Shown here: positions 8,318-17,317 of the stretch, in pieces
Layout: each line of letters begins with the position of its first letter
Numbering within the stretch: position 1 is the stretch's first letter
Assembly: GCA_963742795.1 (NCBI GenBank)
Contig: CAVUNL010000031.1
Location: 496,001 to 560,000, forward strand
Source: Palsa-504 sp963742795
GTDB taxonomy: Bacteria > Actinomycetota > Actinomycetes > Streptosporangiales > Streptosporangiaceae
Direction: 5' to 3'
Length of the DNA: 64,000 nt
Notes under the pieces: generated by a model
The model's database searches: none
What the model was told of the DNA's origin: nothing
The model's input: only the letters and a program-made list of their open reading frames with translations
Translations under genes and position numbers: made by a program

Positions 8318-8725
8318 ATGAGCATGGTGGTCGACGCCTCAATTGTCGTCCGCCTGCTGCAGAACCGGGCGGGCGACGAACTTCTCCGCGAGCGGTTCGG
8401 CCAGCAACGGTACGTACACGCGCCGCAGCTCATCGATGCCCAGGTCGCGTCGGCGATTCGCGGGCTGCTGCTCACATACAAGGCCGAGATCAGGATCAGC
8501 CCCGCCCGCGCGGGGGAGATGCTGCACGATTTCGCCGACCTGTCCGTCATGCGCCATCCGATGCTTCCTTACCAGCGTCGGGTCCTGGCGTTGCGCGACA
8601 ACTTCACCGCATATGACGCGTTCTATGTGGCGCTGGCCGAGTCGCTCCGCCTGCCTCTGCTCACTGACGACAGGAAGTACGACCGGGCCGCGGGTCACAC
8701 CGCGATCATCGAGACCTATCCATAG
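8318..8725 (+). CDS. PIN-domain ribonuclease toxin (VapC-like)
   Basis: A 135-residue PIN-domain protein expected to cut RNA using acidic residues that hold a divalent metal. The first catalytic Asp is Asp6 in MVVDASIVV. The C-terminal part, AYDAFYVALAESLRLPLLTDD, has the usual second cluster of acidic residues. The length is normal for VapC. It follows its antitoxin in a two-gene operon, between two GH3 genes. An ATG at 8324 is an alternative start. Confidence 0.85.
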   Translation: MSMVVDASIVVRLLQNRAGDELLRERFGQQRYVHAPQLIDAQVASAIRGLLLTYKAEIRISPARAGEMLHDFADLSVMRHPMLPYQRRVLALRDNFTAYDAFYVALAESLRLPLLTDDRKYDRAAGHTAIIETYP

Positions 8726-8779
8726 TCACGGGATGGCAGGGGGCACAAGGCCACCGCTGCGTGCGCGCATGCCCGAATG

Positions 8780-11335
8780 CTACGCCCGCTGGTCCGTTCG
8801 GAAGAATAAAGACTTGACCCGGATGGACAGGCGCAGGTCCGCGGACGAGCGGCCGACGCGGACGGCGAACTCGCCAGGCGGCCAGACCCAGGCGCCGGCC
8901 ACCTCGTCGTAGCGGGCGAAGGCCCGGGCCGGCACGGTCAGCCTGACCTCAGCGGCCTCGCCGGGCCCCGCGGTCGCGGCGGCGAACGCGGCCAGGGTGC
9001 GTACCGGCCGGCCCGCCTCGGCGGTGACGGGCTCCACGTAGGCCTGGACGACCTCCCGGCCCGGCCGGCTTCCGGCGTTGCGGATCACGACGGTCAGCTC
9101 CAGATCACCGGCGGGGCCGACCGCCACCGATTCAGCGTCGGCCGACTGGTACTCCCAGGTGGTGTAGCCCAGCCCGTGGCCGAAGGCAAAGAGCGGCGCT
9201 GTCCCGGCCTGGTCGTAGCCCCGGTAGCCGATCAGCAGCCCTTCGGTGTAGGCGAGCCGGCCCTGGTCGGGCACCGAGTGCAGGACCGGGCAGTCGGCCT
9301 CGGCGACCGGGATCGTGACCGGCAGGCGGCCGCCCGGTTCGGCGTGCCCGAGCAGCACGTCGGCCAGGGCGTCGCCCATGGCCTGCCCGGGCAGCCAGCA
9401 GCATCCGATCGCCGCCACCCGATCCGCCCACGGCATGAGCACCGGCATGCCGGCGTTCACCACCACGATGGTCCGGTCGTTCACCGCCGCGACCCGCCGG
9501 ACCAGCTCGTCCTGATCGCCGGGCAGGGCGAGCCCGGGCCGGTCGAAGCCCTCGCTCTCCGTAGCCGGCCCGGAGCCCACCACGACGACGGCCGCGTCGG
9601 CGGTCCGCGCCGCCTCCACGGCCTCGCGGAGCAGCGTGTCACCGTCCGGCGCGGGCACCAGGCCGAGCCGGATGGCCACCGGGCCCTGCGGCCAGTCCTC
9701 GGGGCGCAGCGAGATCCGGACCTCGGCTTCCTGGCCTTCGGACAGGTCGACGGTGGCCCTGATCTCGCCGGGCCGGACCATGACCTCAACCGGGTCGGCG
9801 GGCACGCCGGAGTGACCGGCCGCGACCTGCGTTCCGTCGACCTCGAGCGTGAGCCAGCCGACCCCGCCCGCGCCGACGACGTGCGGGCCGGACTGGCGAG
9901 CCCGGTAGCGGGCGCGGAGCACGATCGTGCCGCGGCCGCCCCAGCCGATGCCCTCTGGCAGCCCGTCCCACCAGGTGAACATCGTCGCGGTGCGGCGTTC
10001 CGTGCCCGCCAGCTTGCCGTCTTCGGCACGAAATTCCAGCCGGATGCCCGGCTCGCCGGTGTCCGGGTCGTGCAGCGCCGCGGGTTCGGGCTCGGGCACG
10101 CTGCTCCACGTCACGCAGCCGGGCCGCACGATCACCTGGGCCTGGCCGGCCAGGGCCTGCGTCAGCGCGCCGGCCGGGGTCGACATGGCGACCGGGGGCA
10201 CGGTGGCGCTGCCGCCGCCCTGGGTGATCGGGCTGACCGCGTTGGGCCCGATCAACGCGACGCTGCGGAGCGCGCCGGCATCCAGCGGCAGCACGCTCGC
10301 CTTGTTAAGCAGCAGCGTGAACGCCGCCGCGGCGCAGCGGCGCAGCAGCGACGGGTCGGCCAGCAACGGACCCCCGTTGGCAGCGGCGCCGTTGTGGCCG
10401 ACGGCCCCCACCCGGCGAGCCAGCCGCAGGATGCGCAGGACCTTGGCGTCCACCTCATCCTCGCTGACCTGGCCGTCCCGGACCGCCGCGGTGAGCTGGC
10501 TCCCCCACGGCCCAGAAGGCCCGGGCATGGCCAGGTCGAGCCCGGCGATCGCGGTCGCCACCGTGCTGCGCGCGGCGTGCCAGTCGGACAGGGCCACCCC
10601 CTGGAACCCCCATTCGTCCTTGAGGATGGCCGACAGCAGCCAGGCGTGCTCGGTCATGGTGACGCCGTTGACCATGTTGTAGCCGGTCATCACCAGGTCC
10701 AGGTCGGCCTCGCGCACGCACGCCTCGAACGGGACCAGGTACAGCTCGCGCAGCACGTGCTCGGCGATCCGCGCGTCGTACGTCCAGCGCTGCGTCTCGG
10801 AGTCGTTACCCACATAGTGCTTGGCCGCGGCGGCTACCCCGGCCCGGCGCAGCCCGCCCACGTAGGCCACGGCCATCCGGGCGATGAGCACCGGGTCTTC
10901 GCCGAACGACTCGAAGCCGCGCCCGCCGAGCGGCGTGCGCATGACGTTGATGGTCGGAGCAAGAAGCACATCTACGCCCTTACTCCTGGCCTCCGTGCCG
11001 AGCGCGAAGGCGAGCTCGGCGACCAGGCCGGGATCCCAGGTGGCGCCGAGAGCCGACGGGCAGGGCAGGCTCGCCGACGGGTGGCGCTCGTCCATGGTCT
11101 GGCCGCGGACCCCGGCCGGGCCGTCGGACATCACCATCGGGCGGAGCCCGATGGTGGGCAGCGGGCAGGTGCTCCAGTTGTCCACGCCGGTCAGCAGCCG
11201 CACCTTATCCTCAAGGTCCAGCGCGGCTAGTAGTTCGTGGTTAGGGGCGCCGTGGTCAAGGGCTCCGTGGTTATGGGCAGGGCGGGGCTGCGCCCGGCCG
11301 CTGGTGCGGCCGGGCGCCCCGTGGGCGTTGTTCAT
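8780..11335 (-). CDS. GH3 beta-glucosidase, last gene of sugar-uptake operon
   Basis: An 851-residue GH3 glycoside hydrolase, a distant relative of the enzyme at 5423. It shows SDGPAGVRGQTMDERHPSAS, KHYVGNDSETQRW, the predicted nucleophile Asp251 in VALSDWHAA, a PA14-like insert, SEGFDRPGLALPGDQDELV and a C-terminal fibronectin-III-like domain. The first ~30 residues are His/Ala/Gly-rich and unlike other GH3 enzymes. No signal peptide is visible. It starts 15 bases after the binding-protein gene, so it probably hydrolyses the oligosaccharide imported by that transporter inside the cell. Confidence 0.9.
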   Translation of the reverse strand: MNNAHGAPGRTSGRAQPRPAHNHGALDHGAPNHELLAALDLEDKVRLLTGVDNWSTCPLPTIGLRPMVMSDGPAGVRGQTMDERHPSASLPCPSALGATWDPGLVAELAFALGTEARSKGVDVLLAPTINVMRTPLGGRGFESFGEDPVLIARMAVAYVGGLRRAGVAAAAKHYVGNDSETQRWTYDARIAEHVLRELYLVPFEACVREADLDLVMTGYNMVNGVTMTEHAWLLSAILKDEWGFQGVALSDWHAARSTVATAIAGLDLAMPGPSGPWGSQLTAAVRDGQVSEDEVDAKVLRILRLARRVGAVGHNGAAANGGPLLADPSLLRRCAAAAFTLLLNKASVLPLDAGALRSVALIGPNAVSPITQGGGSATVPPVAMSTPAGALTQALAGQAQVIVRPGCVTWSSVPEPEPAALHDPDTGEPGIRLEFRAEDGKLAGTERRTATMFTWWDGLPEGIGWGGRGTIVLRARYRARQSGPHVVGAGGVGWLTLEVDGTQVAAGHSGVPADPVEVMVRPGEIRATVDLSEGQEAEVRISLRPEDWPQGPVAIRLGLVPAPDGDTLLREAVEAARTADAAVVVVGSGPATESEGFDRPGLALPGDQDELVRRVAAVNDRTIVVVNAGMPVLMPWADRVAAIGCCWLPGQAMGDALADVLLGHAEPGGRLPVTIPVAEADCPVLHSVPDQGRLAYTEGLLIGYRGYDQAGTAPLFAFGHGLGYTTWEYQSADAESVAVGPAGDLELTVVIRNAGSRPGREVVQAYVEPVTAEAGRPVRTLAAFAAATAGPGEAAEVRLTVPARAFARYDEVAGAWVWPPGEFAVRVGRSSADLRLSIRVKSLFFRTDQRA

Positions 11336-11350
11336 ACGGTGTCGTACAGC

Positions 11351-13057
11351 TCAGGACGCCGGGGTGAGGTGCAGGAGCGTGTACTCCATGTAGGGGGCGT
11401 TCGGAACTGGGTCGATGTACTCGTTGCTCGCGGTCGGCCAGCCGGTGTAGTCCTTGGTGGAGTACTCGTACCAGGCCGCTCCGTACAGCAGCGGGATCAC
11501 CGGTGCCTGCGTGGAGACGATGGTTTCCAGGGTGTTCAGCGCCTGCTGCTGCGTCGCGGCGTCGTTGGTGCCGGCGTACTGGGCCAGGGCCGCCTGGGCC
11601 TGCGGGTTGTTGTACCGGCCGTAGTCACTGCCGGCCGGCTTGCCGATCGGCGCGGACAGGTTGTTGTCCATCCAGTAGTCGAAGTAGTCGTACGGGGTGG
11701 GCCCCTGGTTACTCCAGTGGATGATCGCGTCGAAGTTCCCGACCGGGTAGTCGTTGTACCACTGGGTGGCCTGGACTCCGTCGAAGGAAACCTCGAAGCC
11801 CTCGGCGTTGAGCTGGTTGGCGATCAGCTGCGCGTCGGTAGCGTAGTCGGTGTACGACGACGGGTCCTCGATGGAGAACTTGATCGGCTGCCCGTTCTTC
11901 ATCCACTTGCCGCCGGTCTTGGTGTAGCCGGCGCTGGTCAGCAGCTGGCTCATCTTGGAGTTGTCGCTGGTGGGGGAGATGTCGTTGTTGTAGGACGGGT
12001 TGAGCAAGGCGCTCTGAGTCGGTAGCAGCAGCCCGCTCGACGACGTGGCCGGCGGCTCGTAGTTGGTCTCGCCCTGGGCCGAGAGCTGCTGCCGGTTGAT
12101 CCCGGCGCTGATCGCCAACCGCACCTTCGGGTCGTTCAGCGGCGCCTTGGTGGTGTTCAGCCACAGCGTCACCACGTTGTTGTCGGCGAACCACGGCTGG
12201 TTGGACGTCCAGGTGTGGTTGTCCGGGTTCGCGGACAGGTAATCGGACTGGACGTTGGTCACGTCGTTGCCGGCGTAGCCGATCTGCCCGCTGTCCAGGG
12301 CCGGGTTGGCCGTGGTGTTGCTCACGTAGCTCGGGAAGATCACCTCGGGCACGGTGACCTTGGACTTCTGCCAGTAGTACGGGTTCTGCTTGAACGTGAC
12401 CTTCTGCGAGGAGAACGAGCCGAGCTCGTACGGGCCCGTGCCTACCGGGTTGGCGTCCGCGTAGGTAGCCGGGTTCGACACGCTCTGCCAGATGTGCGCA
12501 GGCAGGATGTACGTCGACCCGATCAGGAACAGGTTGGCGTATTCGGCCTGGCTGAACGTGAGCACCGCGGTGGTGGCGTTCGGTGCCGTGGCGCTGACCG
12601 GCAGTGGCGTCGGCGCGGGCGCCTGCGAGGCCAGGGTCGTGTTCTTCATCAGCAGGTTGAAGGTGAACGCCACGTCACTGGCGGTCAACGGGGTGCCGTC
12701 GCTGAACTTCACGCCCTGCCGGATGGTGAAGGTCACCGTCTTGCCGCCGTTGGACCAGGCGTAACTGCTGGCCAGCCAGGGGATCGGTGCCTGGGTCGGG
12801 TGCATGATGTTGAACTCGAGCAGCGGCTCGTAGGTCATCGACTGCATGTTGTCCTCGACACCCAGCGAGGTCGACACGTAGGGGTTGAACGTCTGGGCGA
12901 ACACCTGGCCGGTGTTGTCCACGATGACCAGGGGGGCACCCTGCTTGGAGGTGGATGTCGAGCTGCTGCCGGAAGATGAGGTCGAGCTGCTGCAGGCCGC
13001 CGCGCCCATCGCCAGGATGATCGCCGCAGCCAGGGCTTTTACAGTCCTGTGTTTCAT
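11351..13057 (-). CDS. ABC transporter substrate-binding lipoprotein (family 5)
   Basis: A 568-residue extracellular solute-binding protein of the DppA/OppA type. It has a lipoprotein signal peptide (MKHRTVKALAAAIILAMGAAAC) with lipidation at Cys22, followed by a Ser/Thr-rich linker. The body has the family pattern VTFTIRQGVKFSDGTPLTAS near residue 110. The ATG at 13057 has GGGAG eight bases upstream. Family 5 proteins bind peptides but also oligosaccharides. Grouping with a LacI regulator and a GH3 enzyme makes a beta-linked oligosaccharide the more likely ligand. Confidence 0.9.
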   Translation of the reverse strand: MKHRTVKALAAAIILAMGAAACSSSTSSSGSSSTSTSKQGAPLVIVDNTGQVFAQTFNPYVSTSLGVEDNMQSMTYEPLLEFNIMHPTQAPIPWLASSYAWSNGGKTVTFTIRQGVKFSDGTPLTASDVAFTFNLLMKNTTLASQAPAPTPLPVSATAPNATTAVLTFSQAEYANLFLIGSTYILPAHIWQSVSNPATYADANPVGTGPYELGSFSSQKVTFKQNPYYWQKSKVTVPEVIFPSYVSNTTANPALDSGQIGYAGNDVTNVQSDYLSANPDNHTWTSNQPWFADNNVVTLWLNTTKAPLNDPKVRLAISAGINRQQLSAQGETNYEPPATSSSGLLLPTQSALLNPSYNNDISPTSDNSKMSQLLTSAGYTKTGGKWMKNGQPIKFSIEDPSSYTDYATDAQLIANQLNAEGFEVSFDGVQATQWYNDYPVGNFDAIIHWSNQGPTPYDYFDYWMDNNLSAPIGKPAGSDYGRYNNPQAQAALAQYAGTNDAATQQQALNTLETIVSTQAPVIPLLYGAAWYEYSTKDYTGWPTASNEYIDPVPNAPYMEYTLLHLTPAS

Positions 13058-13077
13058 TGTCTAAACTCCCATTGCCC

Positions 13078-13200
13078 GGCCGGCTGTCGCCGGCCTGTCA
13101 TGGTGACCGTGTCGGGGTCCGTCATAACGTGGTGCGTGCGAGACCGGCCGGGCGCTCGCCCTCCGGTCTGCCGCTTTTGCGGCCTGGCCCCCAGGGGGCC
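13078..13200. promoter_or_regulatory. cluster of intercistronic hairpins
   Basis: The 178-bp gap between the ATPase stop (13236) and the binding-protein start (13057) holds four inverted repeats: GGCCGGC/GCCGGCC at 13078-13095, AGACCGG/CCGGTCT at 13141-13169, GCCGC-tttt-GCGGC at 13170-13183, and GGCCCCC/GGGGGCC at 13186-13200. No LacI-type operator lies here. Such hairpins often stabilise or process an operon transcript so that the binding protein is made in excess; that role is inferred. Confidence 0.5.
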
Positions 13201-13235
13201 CTTCAACAACCCTGTGCGCTAGGTGACGTGCCGGT

Positions 13236-14342
13236 TCATCGCTTCTCCTCTCCAGGCCCTTGAGGTCTTTGGGCTTCGGCGACCGGTTGGGTGAGCGGTC
13301 GGGTTTCGGTACCCCGTTCCCTGAGCGGCCGGGACTGGGCCGCGGTCAGGCCCTTGGCGTGCAGCCAGCACGCGCTGGACTGTCCCGGGGCGACCTCGAT
13401 GGCCGCGGGCCGTTCGTCGGCGCAGACCGTCATCGCGAACGGGCAGCGCGGGTGGAACCGGCAGCCGCTCGGCGGCCGGATCAGGTTGGGCGGGGTTCCG
13501 CGGCCTCGCAGCGACGGCGGCTCCGCCCGGTCCGGGTCGGGCGCGGCGCTGAGCAGGAGCTGCGTGTAGGGATGGGCCGGGGCGTCGGTGACCTGCGCCG
13601 CGGGCCCGGACTCGATGATCTGCCCGGCGTACATGACCGCGATCACGTCAGCCAGGTAGCGGGCGGACGCGATGTCGTGCGTCACGTAGAGGATGGCCAG
13701 CCCCTCACGCTCACGCAGGCCCGCCAGCAAGTTGAGCACGCCGAGCCGGATCGAGACATCGAGCATCGAGACGGGCTCGTCGGCCAGCAGCACCCTCGGC
13801 CGCACGGCCAGCGCCCGGGCGATCGCTACCCGCTGCCGCTGGCCCCCGGATAGCTCATGCGGGTACTTGGCCGCGAACGAGGGACTCAGCGCCACCCGCT
13901 CCAGCAGCTCGGCGATCTGCGTATCCAGGTTCGCTCCGCTGGCCAGCCCGTGCAGCCGCAACGGCCGGGCCAGATGGTACCGGGTGTTGTGCACCGGGTT
14001 GAGCGAGGAAAACGGGTCCTGCAGCACCAGCTGCACCTGCCGGGCGTAGCGCTGCCGGCTCGAGGCCGGCGCGCCGTCGAGCAGCACCGCCCCAGCGGTC
14101 GGCTTGATCAGCTGGGCCAGCAGCCGGGCCAGCGTCGACTTGCCCGAGCCGCTCTCGCCGACCACCGCGGTGATGCCGGCCTGCGGCAGCGCGAGCGTTA
14201 CGTCCTCTACCGCATGCACCACGGCCCGGCGCGCGCCGCCGTGCACCGGGAAGTGCTTGGTCAGGCCGCGGGCCTCCAACACCGGCGTTCCGCCGCTGGC
14301 CCCGTTGGCGGTTCGGGTCCGATTCATGGGAATGATGGTCAC
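13236..14342 (-). CDS. oligosaccharide/peptide ABC transporter ATPase (DppF-like)
   Basis: A 368-residue ATP-binding subunit. It has Walker A GESGSGKST at about residues 62-70, signature LSGGQRQRVAIARAL, Walker B VLLADEPVSMLD, and the C-terminal PPSGCRFHPRCPFA motif typical of the Opp/Dpp class. The GTG at 14342 is chosen because it overlaps the upstream stop (GTGA) and has GGGAGG six bases ahead. The ATG at 14327 lacks this. It works with the second ATPase, the two permeases and the binding lipoprotein of the same operon. Confidence 0.9.
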   Translation of the reverse strand: MTIIPMNRTRTANGASGGTPVLEARGLTKHFPVHGGARRAVVHAVEDVTLALPQAGITAVVGESGSGKSTLARLLAQLIKPTAGAVLLDGAPASSRQRYARQVQLVLQDPFSSLNPVHNTRYHLARPLRLHGLASGANLDTQIAELLERVALSPSFAAKYPHELSGGQRQRVAIARALAVRPRVLLADEPVSMLDVSIRLGVLNLLAGLREREGLAILYVTHDIASARYLADVIAVMYAGQIIESGPAAQVTDAPAHPYTQLLLSAAPDPDRAEPPSLRGRGTPPNLIRPPSGCRFHPRCPFAMTVCADERPAAIEVAPGQSSACWLHAKGLTAAQSRPLRERGTETRPLTQPVAEAQRPQGPGEEKR

Positions 14343-15391
14343 GCCCGGCCTCCCGAGTCGGCGGACACAGCGTCGACGGCGGTGCGCGCCAACTCCGCGG
14401 GCACGGCCTCGCGGCCGTCCTGCAGCCAGCACGCGGCCGCCCGGGTGCCCGCTTCCAGGTCCAGCAGCGGTGGCGTCGGATCGCTGCGGCACCGGTCGAA
14501 CGCGTACCCGCAGCGCGGGTGGAACGGGCACCCCGACGGCATGTTGCGCAGGTCAGGGGGCGACCCCGGGATGCCCTCCATGGCCACGCGCGGCCCGTGC
14601 AGGGCGGGGAACGAGCTCAGCAGGCCGAGGGAGTACGGGTGCCGTGGCGCGCGGAACACCGCGCTGGCGCCGGCCCGTTCCACCAGCCGGCCCGCGTACA
14701 TGACCGCGATCGAATCGGCGATCTCGACCAGCAGCGACAGGTCGTGCGAGATAAACAGCACGGCGAAACCCAGCCGGTCGCGCAGCGTCATGAGCTCCTC
14801 GAGGATCTCGCGCTGGGTCACCACGTCGAGCGCGGTGGTCGGCTCGTCCATGATCACCACCGACGGGTCGAGCGCGAGCGCGGTGGCGATCATCACCCGC
14901 TGCCGCATGCCGCCGGACAGCTCGTGCGGGTAGCTGCTCAGCCGGTCGGCGGGGATGCCCACCATCTCGAGCAGCTGACCCGACCGGGCCTGCCGGTCGG
15001 CCCGGCTCATGTCCGGCCGGTGCGCGCGCAGCACGTCGGCGAACTGGGTGCCGATGGACAGCACCGGGTTGAGCGCGTTCATCGAGCTCTGCAGCACCAC
15101 CGCGATCTCGTTCCAGCGCAGGCCGCGGAGCTCGCGCTGCCCCGCGGTAAGCAGGTTCACGGATGAGCCGAACCGCGCCGAGCCCGCGGTGATGACCCCC
15201 GGCGGGCGCAGCAGCCTGGTGATCGCGTAGGCCAGGGTGGACTTGCCGCTGCCGCTCTCCCCGGCCAGGCCCAGCGTCTCGCCGCGTCGCAACTCCAGGT
15301 CGGCGTCCACCACGGCGTGCACCGCCTCGTCGCCCAGCCCGTAGTCCACGCACAGGCCGCGCACCGAGATCAGGATGTCCGACGAGTTCAT
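14339..15391 (-). CDS. oligosaccharide/peptide ABC transporter ATPase (DppD-like)
   Basis: A 350-residue ATP-binding subunit with Walker A GESGSGKST at residues 44-52, signature LSGGMRQRVMIATALAL and Walker B VVIMDEPTTALD. The C-terminal MPSGCPFHPRCGYA extension belongs to the Opp/Dpp group. The ATG at 15391 overlaps the permease stop by four bases and follows GGAGG. It ends in a four-base overlap with the next ATPase gene, so the two are translationally coupled, fitting an ATPase heterodimer. Confidence 0.9.
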   Translation of the reverse strand: MNSSDILISVRGLCVDYGLGDEAVHAVVDADLELRRGETLGLAGESGSGKSTLAYAITRLLRPPGVITAGSARFGSSVNLLTAGQRELRGLRWNEIAVVLQSSMNALNPVLSIGTQFADVLRAHRPDMSRADRQARSGQLLEMVGIPADRLSSYPHELSGGMRQRVMIATALALDPSVVIMDEPTTALDVVTQREILEELMTLRDRLGFAVLFISHDLSLLVEIADSIAVMYAGRLVERAGASAVFRAPRHPYSLGLLSSFPALHGPRVAMEGIPGSPPDLRNMPSGCPFHPRCGYAFDRCRSDPTPPLLDLEAGTRAAACWLQDGREAVPAELARTAVDAVSADSGGRA

Positions 15392-16332
15392 GATGCCCTC
15401 CGAGCCGAACGCAGCACCGGAGTCAGGCCCAGCTGAGGCCGCCGCGGCAGCCCGGCCCGCCGGGCCGCACGGCCGGCGAGCCCGGCGCCGCGCAGCCGCG
15501 GGTTGACGAACTCGTCGATCCCGAAGTTGAGCAGCGCGAGCCCGGTCCCGAACAACCCGACCGCCAGCCCCGGCGGCACGAACCACCACCACTCCAGGTG
15601 CACCTGCTGGGCCGCCTGCGCGCTCTGCGCCCAGTAGAGCATCGTCCCCCAGCTCCAGTGGCTGGTGTTGATGACGCCCAGGAACGACAGTGCGGTGAAG
15701 GTCCCGACCCCGTAGATGACGGTGAACAGGAACGAGGTGGCCACCACCGGGATCAGGTTGGGCAGGATCTCGAACGTCATGATCCGCCAGCTCTTCTCGC
15801 CGATGATCCGGGCCGAGTCGACGAAGTCCCGGTTGCGCATGGACAGGGTCTGGACGCGTAGCTGCCGGGCGCCGAACGCCCAGCCGGTTATGGCGATGAT
15901 GACCCCGATCACCACGTCGTTCGGGTTCGCGCCCTTGCCCAGGAACCCGAAGATGACGATCAGCAGCGGCAGCGCCGGCAGCACCAGGAAGATGTTGGCC
16001 AGCATCGACAGCAGGTCGTCGGACCAGCGGCCGAAGTAGCCCGCGGTCACGCCGAACAGCACGGCCAGCACGGTGGCGACCAGGCCGGCCACCAAGGAAA
16101 CCAGGATCGTCGACCGCCCGCCGACCAGCAGCTGGGACAGCACGTCCTGCTGGACCTGGGTCGTGCCGAGCAGGTGCGCCGCCGAGGGCGGCTGCGGGGT
16201 ACTCAAAGTAGTCGAGGCGCTGGCGTTCGGGTTGTACGGGGCGATCAGCGGGCCGATGATGGCCACGATCCCGAACGCCACGGACAGGCACAGCCCGATC
16301 AGGATCTTCGGGGACCGGAGCAACCGGGTCAT
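15388..16332 (-). CDS. ABC transporter permease (DppC-like)
   Basis: A 314-residue inner-membrane permease. The N-terminal membrane segment (LIGLCLSVAFGIVAIIGPLI) and the short extracytoplasmic part with PPSAAHLLGTTQVQQDVLSQ are hallmarks of DppC/OppC. The core BPD-transport domain has about five further membrane spans. AGGAGG lies six bases before the ATG at 16332. The ~45-residue C-terminal extension is basic and Arg-rich and looks poorly constrained. It forms the channel with the 16334 permease. Confidence 0.9.
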   Translation of the reverse strand: MTRLLRSPKILIGLCLSVAFGIVAIIGPLIAPYNPNASASTTLSTPQPPSAAHLLGTTQVQQDVLSQLLVGGRSTILVSLVAGLVATVLAVLFGVTAGYFGRWSDDLLSMLANIFLVLPALPLLIVIFGFLGKGANPNDVVIGVIIAITGWAFGARQLRVQTLSMRNRDFVDSARIIGEKSWRIMTFEILPNLIPVVATSFLFTVIYGVGTFTALSFLGVINTSHWSWGTMLYWAQSAQAAQQVHLEWWWFVPPGLAVGLFGTGLALLNFGIDEFVNPRLRGAGLAGRAARRAGLPRRPQLGLTPVLRSARRAS

Positions 16333-16333
16333 G

Positions 16334-17314
16334 TCAGGCCTCCTGCCTGGTCCGCGGGTCGAGGAACGCGTAGACGAAGTCGGCGGCCAGATTGGCCAGC
16401 AGCACCGCCAGCGTGATGATCAGGAAGATCCCCTGCAGCAGCGGGTAGTCGTCGCTGCCGATCGCGGTGAACAGCAGGTACCCCACGCCCGGATAGGAGA
16501 AGACGATCTCGGTGAGCAGCGCGCCCGAGACGATGAACCCGATGGCCAGGGAGAAGCCGGCCACGCTGGGCAGCAGCGCGTTCCGGGCCGCGTAGCCGAC
16601 CACCCGCCGCGACGGCAGGCCCTTGGCCTGCGCGAGCAGCACGTAGTCCTCATCCATCGTGGTGATCATCATGTTGCGCATCCCGATGATCCAGCCGGCG
16701 ATGGAGGCCAGCACGATGGTCAGCGCGGGCAGCGCCGCGTGGTCGAGCACATTGGACACGAACGGCCAGTCCAGCCCCGGGTTCAAGGTGGTGGTGTCGT
16801 AGCCGGAGTTCGGCGGGAACCAGCCCAGCTTGGTCGCGAACAGCGCCACGGCCAGGATCGCGACGAAGAAGTACGGCGCGGCCTGGAAGAACGTCATGGC
16901 CGGCAGCAGCCCGTCCAGCCAGCTGCCGCGCCGCCAGGCGGCGAGCACGCCGAGCAGCGTGCCGAGCACGAAGCTGATCACCGTGGCGATGCCGACCAGG
17001 GCGACCGTCCACGGCAGCGCAGCCCGGATCAGGCCGCCGACCGAGGCCGGGTAGAAGTTCAGCGAGGTACCCAGGTTCCCGTGCAGCAGGTGGCTCCAGT
17101 ACTGCACGTACTGGCCCCACAGGCCGGTCTTGGTCGCGATGCCGTACTGCACCTCCAGCGCGGCGATGGCCTGCTTGGACTCCTGGGCCTGGACCCGGCC
17201 CAGCACGGCGAGCACCGGGTTGCCCGGCATCAGCCGCGGGATGAAGAAGTTCACGGTGATCGCGACCACCGCGGTGACGATGTAGAACGCGATCCTGCGG
17301 GTGATCATCCGCAT
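16334..17314 (-). CDS. ABC transporter permease (DppB-like)
   Basis: A 326-residue permease with the DppB/OppB layout: an N-terminal span (IAFYIVTAVVAITVNFFIPR) followed by LMPGNPV, then five more spans and the EAA-type loop around LLAQAKGLPSRRVVGYAARN, which contacts an ATPase. The ATG at 17314 follows GGGAGG. It starts three bases after the regulator's stop, so the regulator and transporter are in one transcript. Confidence 0.9.
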   Translation of the reverse strand: MRMITRRIAFYIVTAVVAITVNFFIPRLMPGNPVLAVLGRVQAQESKQAIAALEVQYGIATKTGLWGQYVQYWSHLLHGNLGTSLNFYPASVGGLIRAALPWTVALVGIATVISFVLGTLLGVLAAWRRGSWLDGLLPAMTFFQAAPYFFVAILAVALFATKLGWFPPNSGYDTTTLNPGLDWPFVSNVLDHAALPALTIVLASIAGWIIGMRNMMITTMDEDYVLLAQAKGLPSRRVVGYAARNALLPSVAGFSLAIGFIVSGALLTEIVFSYPGVGYLLFTAIGSDDYPLLQGIFLIITLAVLLANLAADFVYAFLDPRTRQEA

Positions 17315-17317
17315 AAC

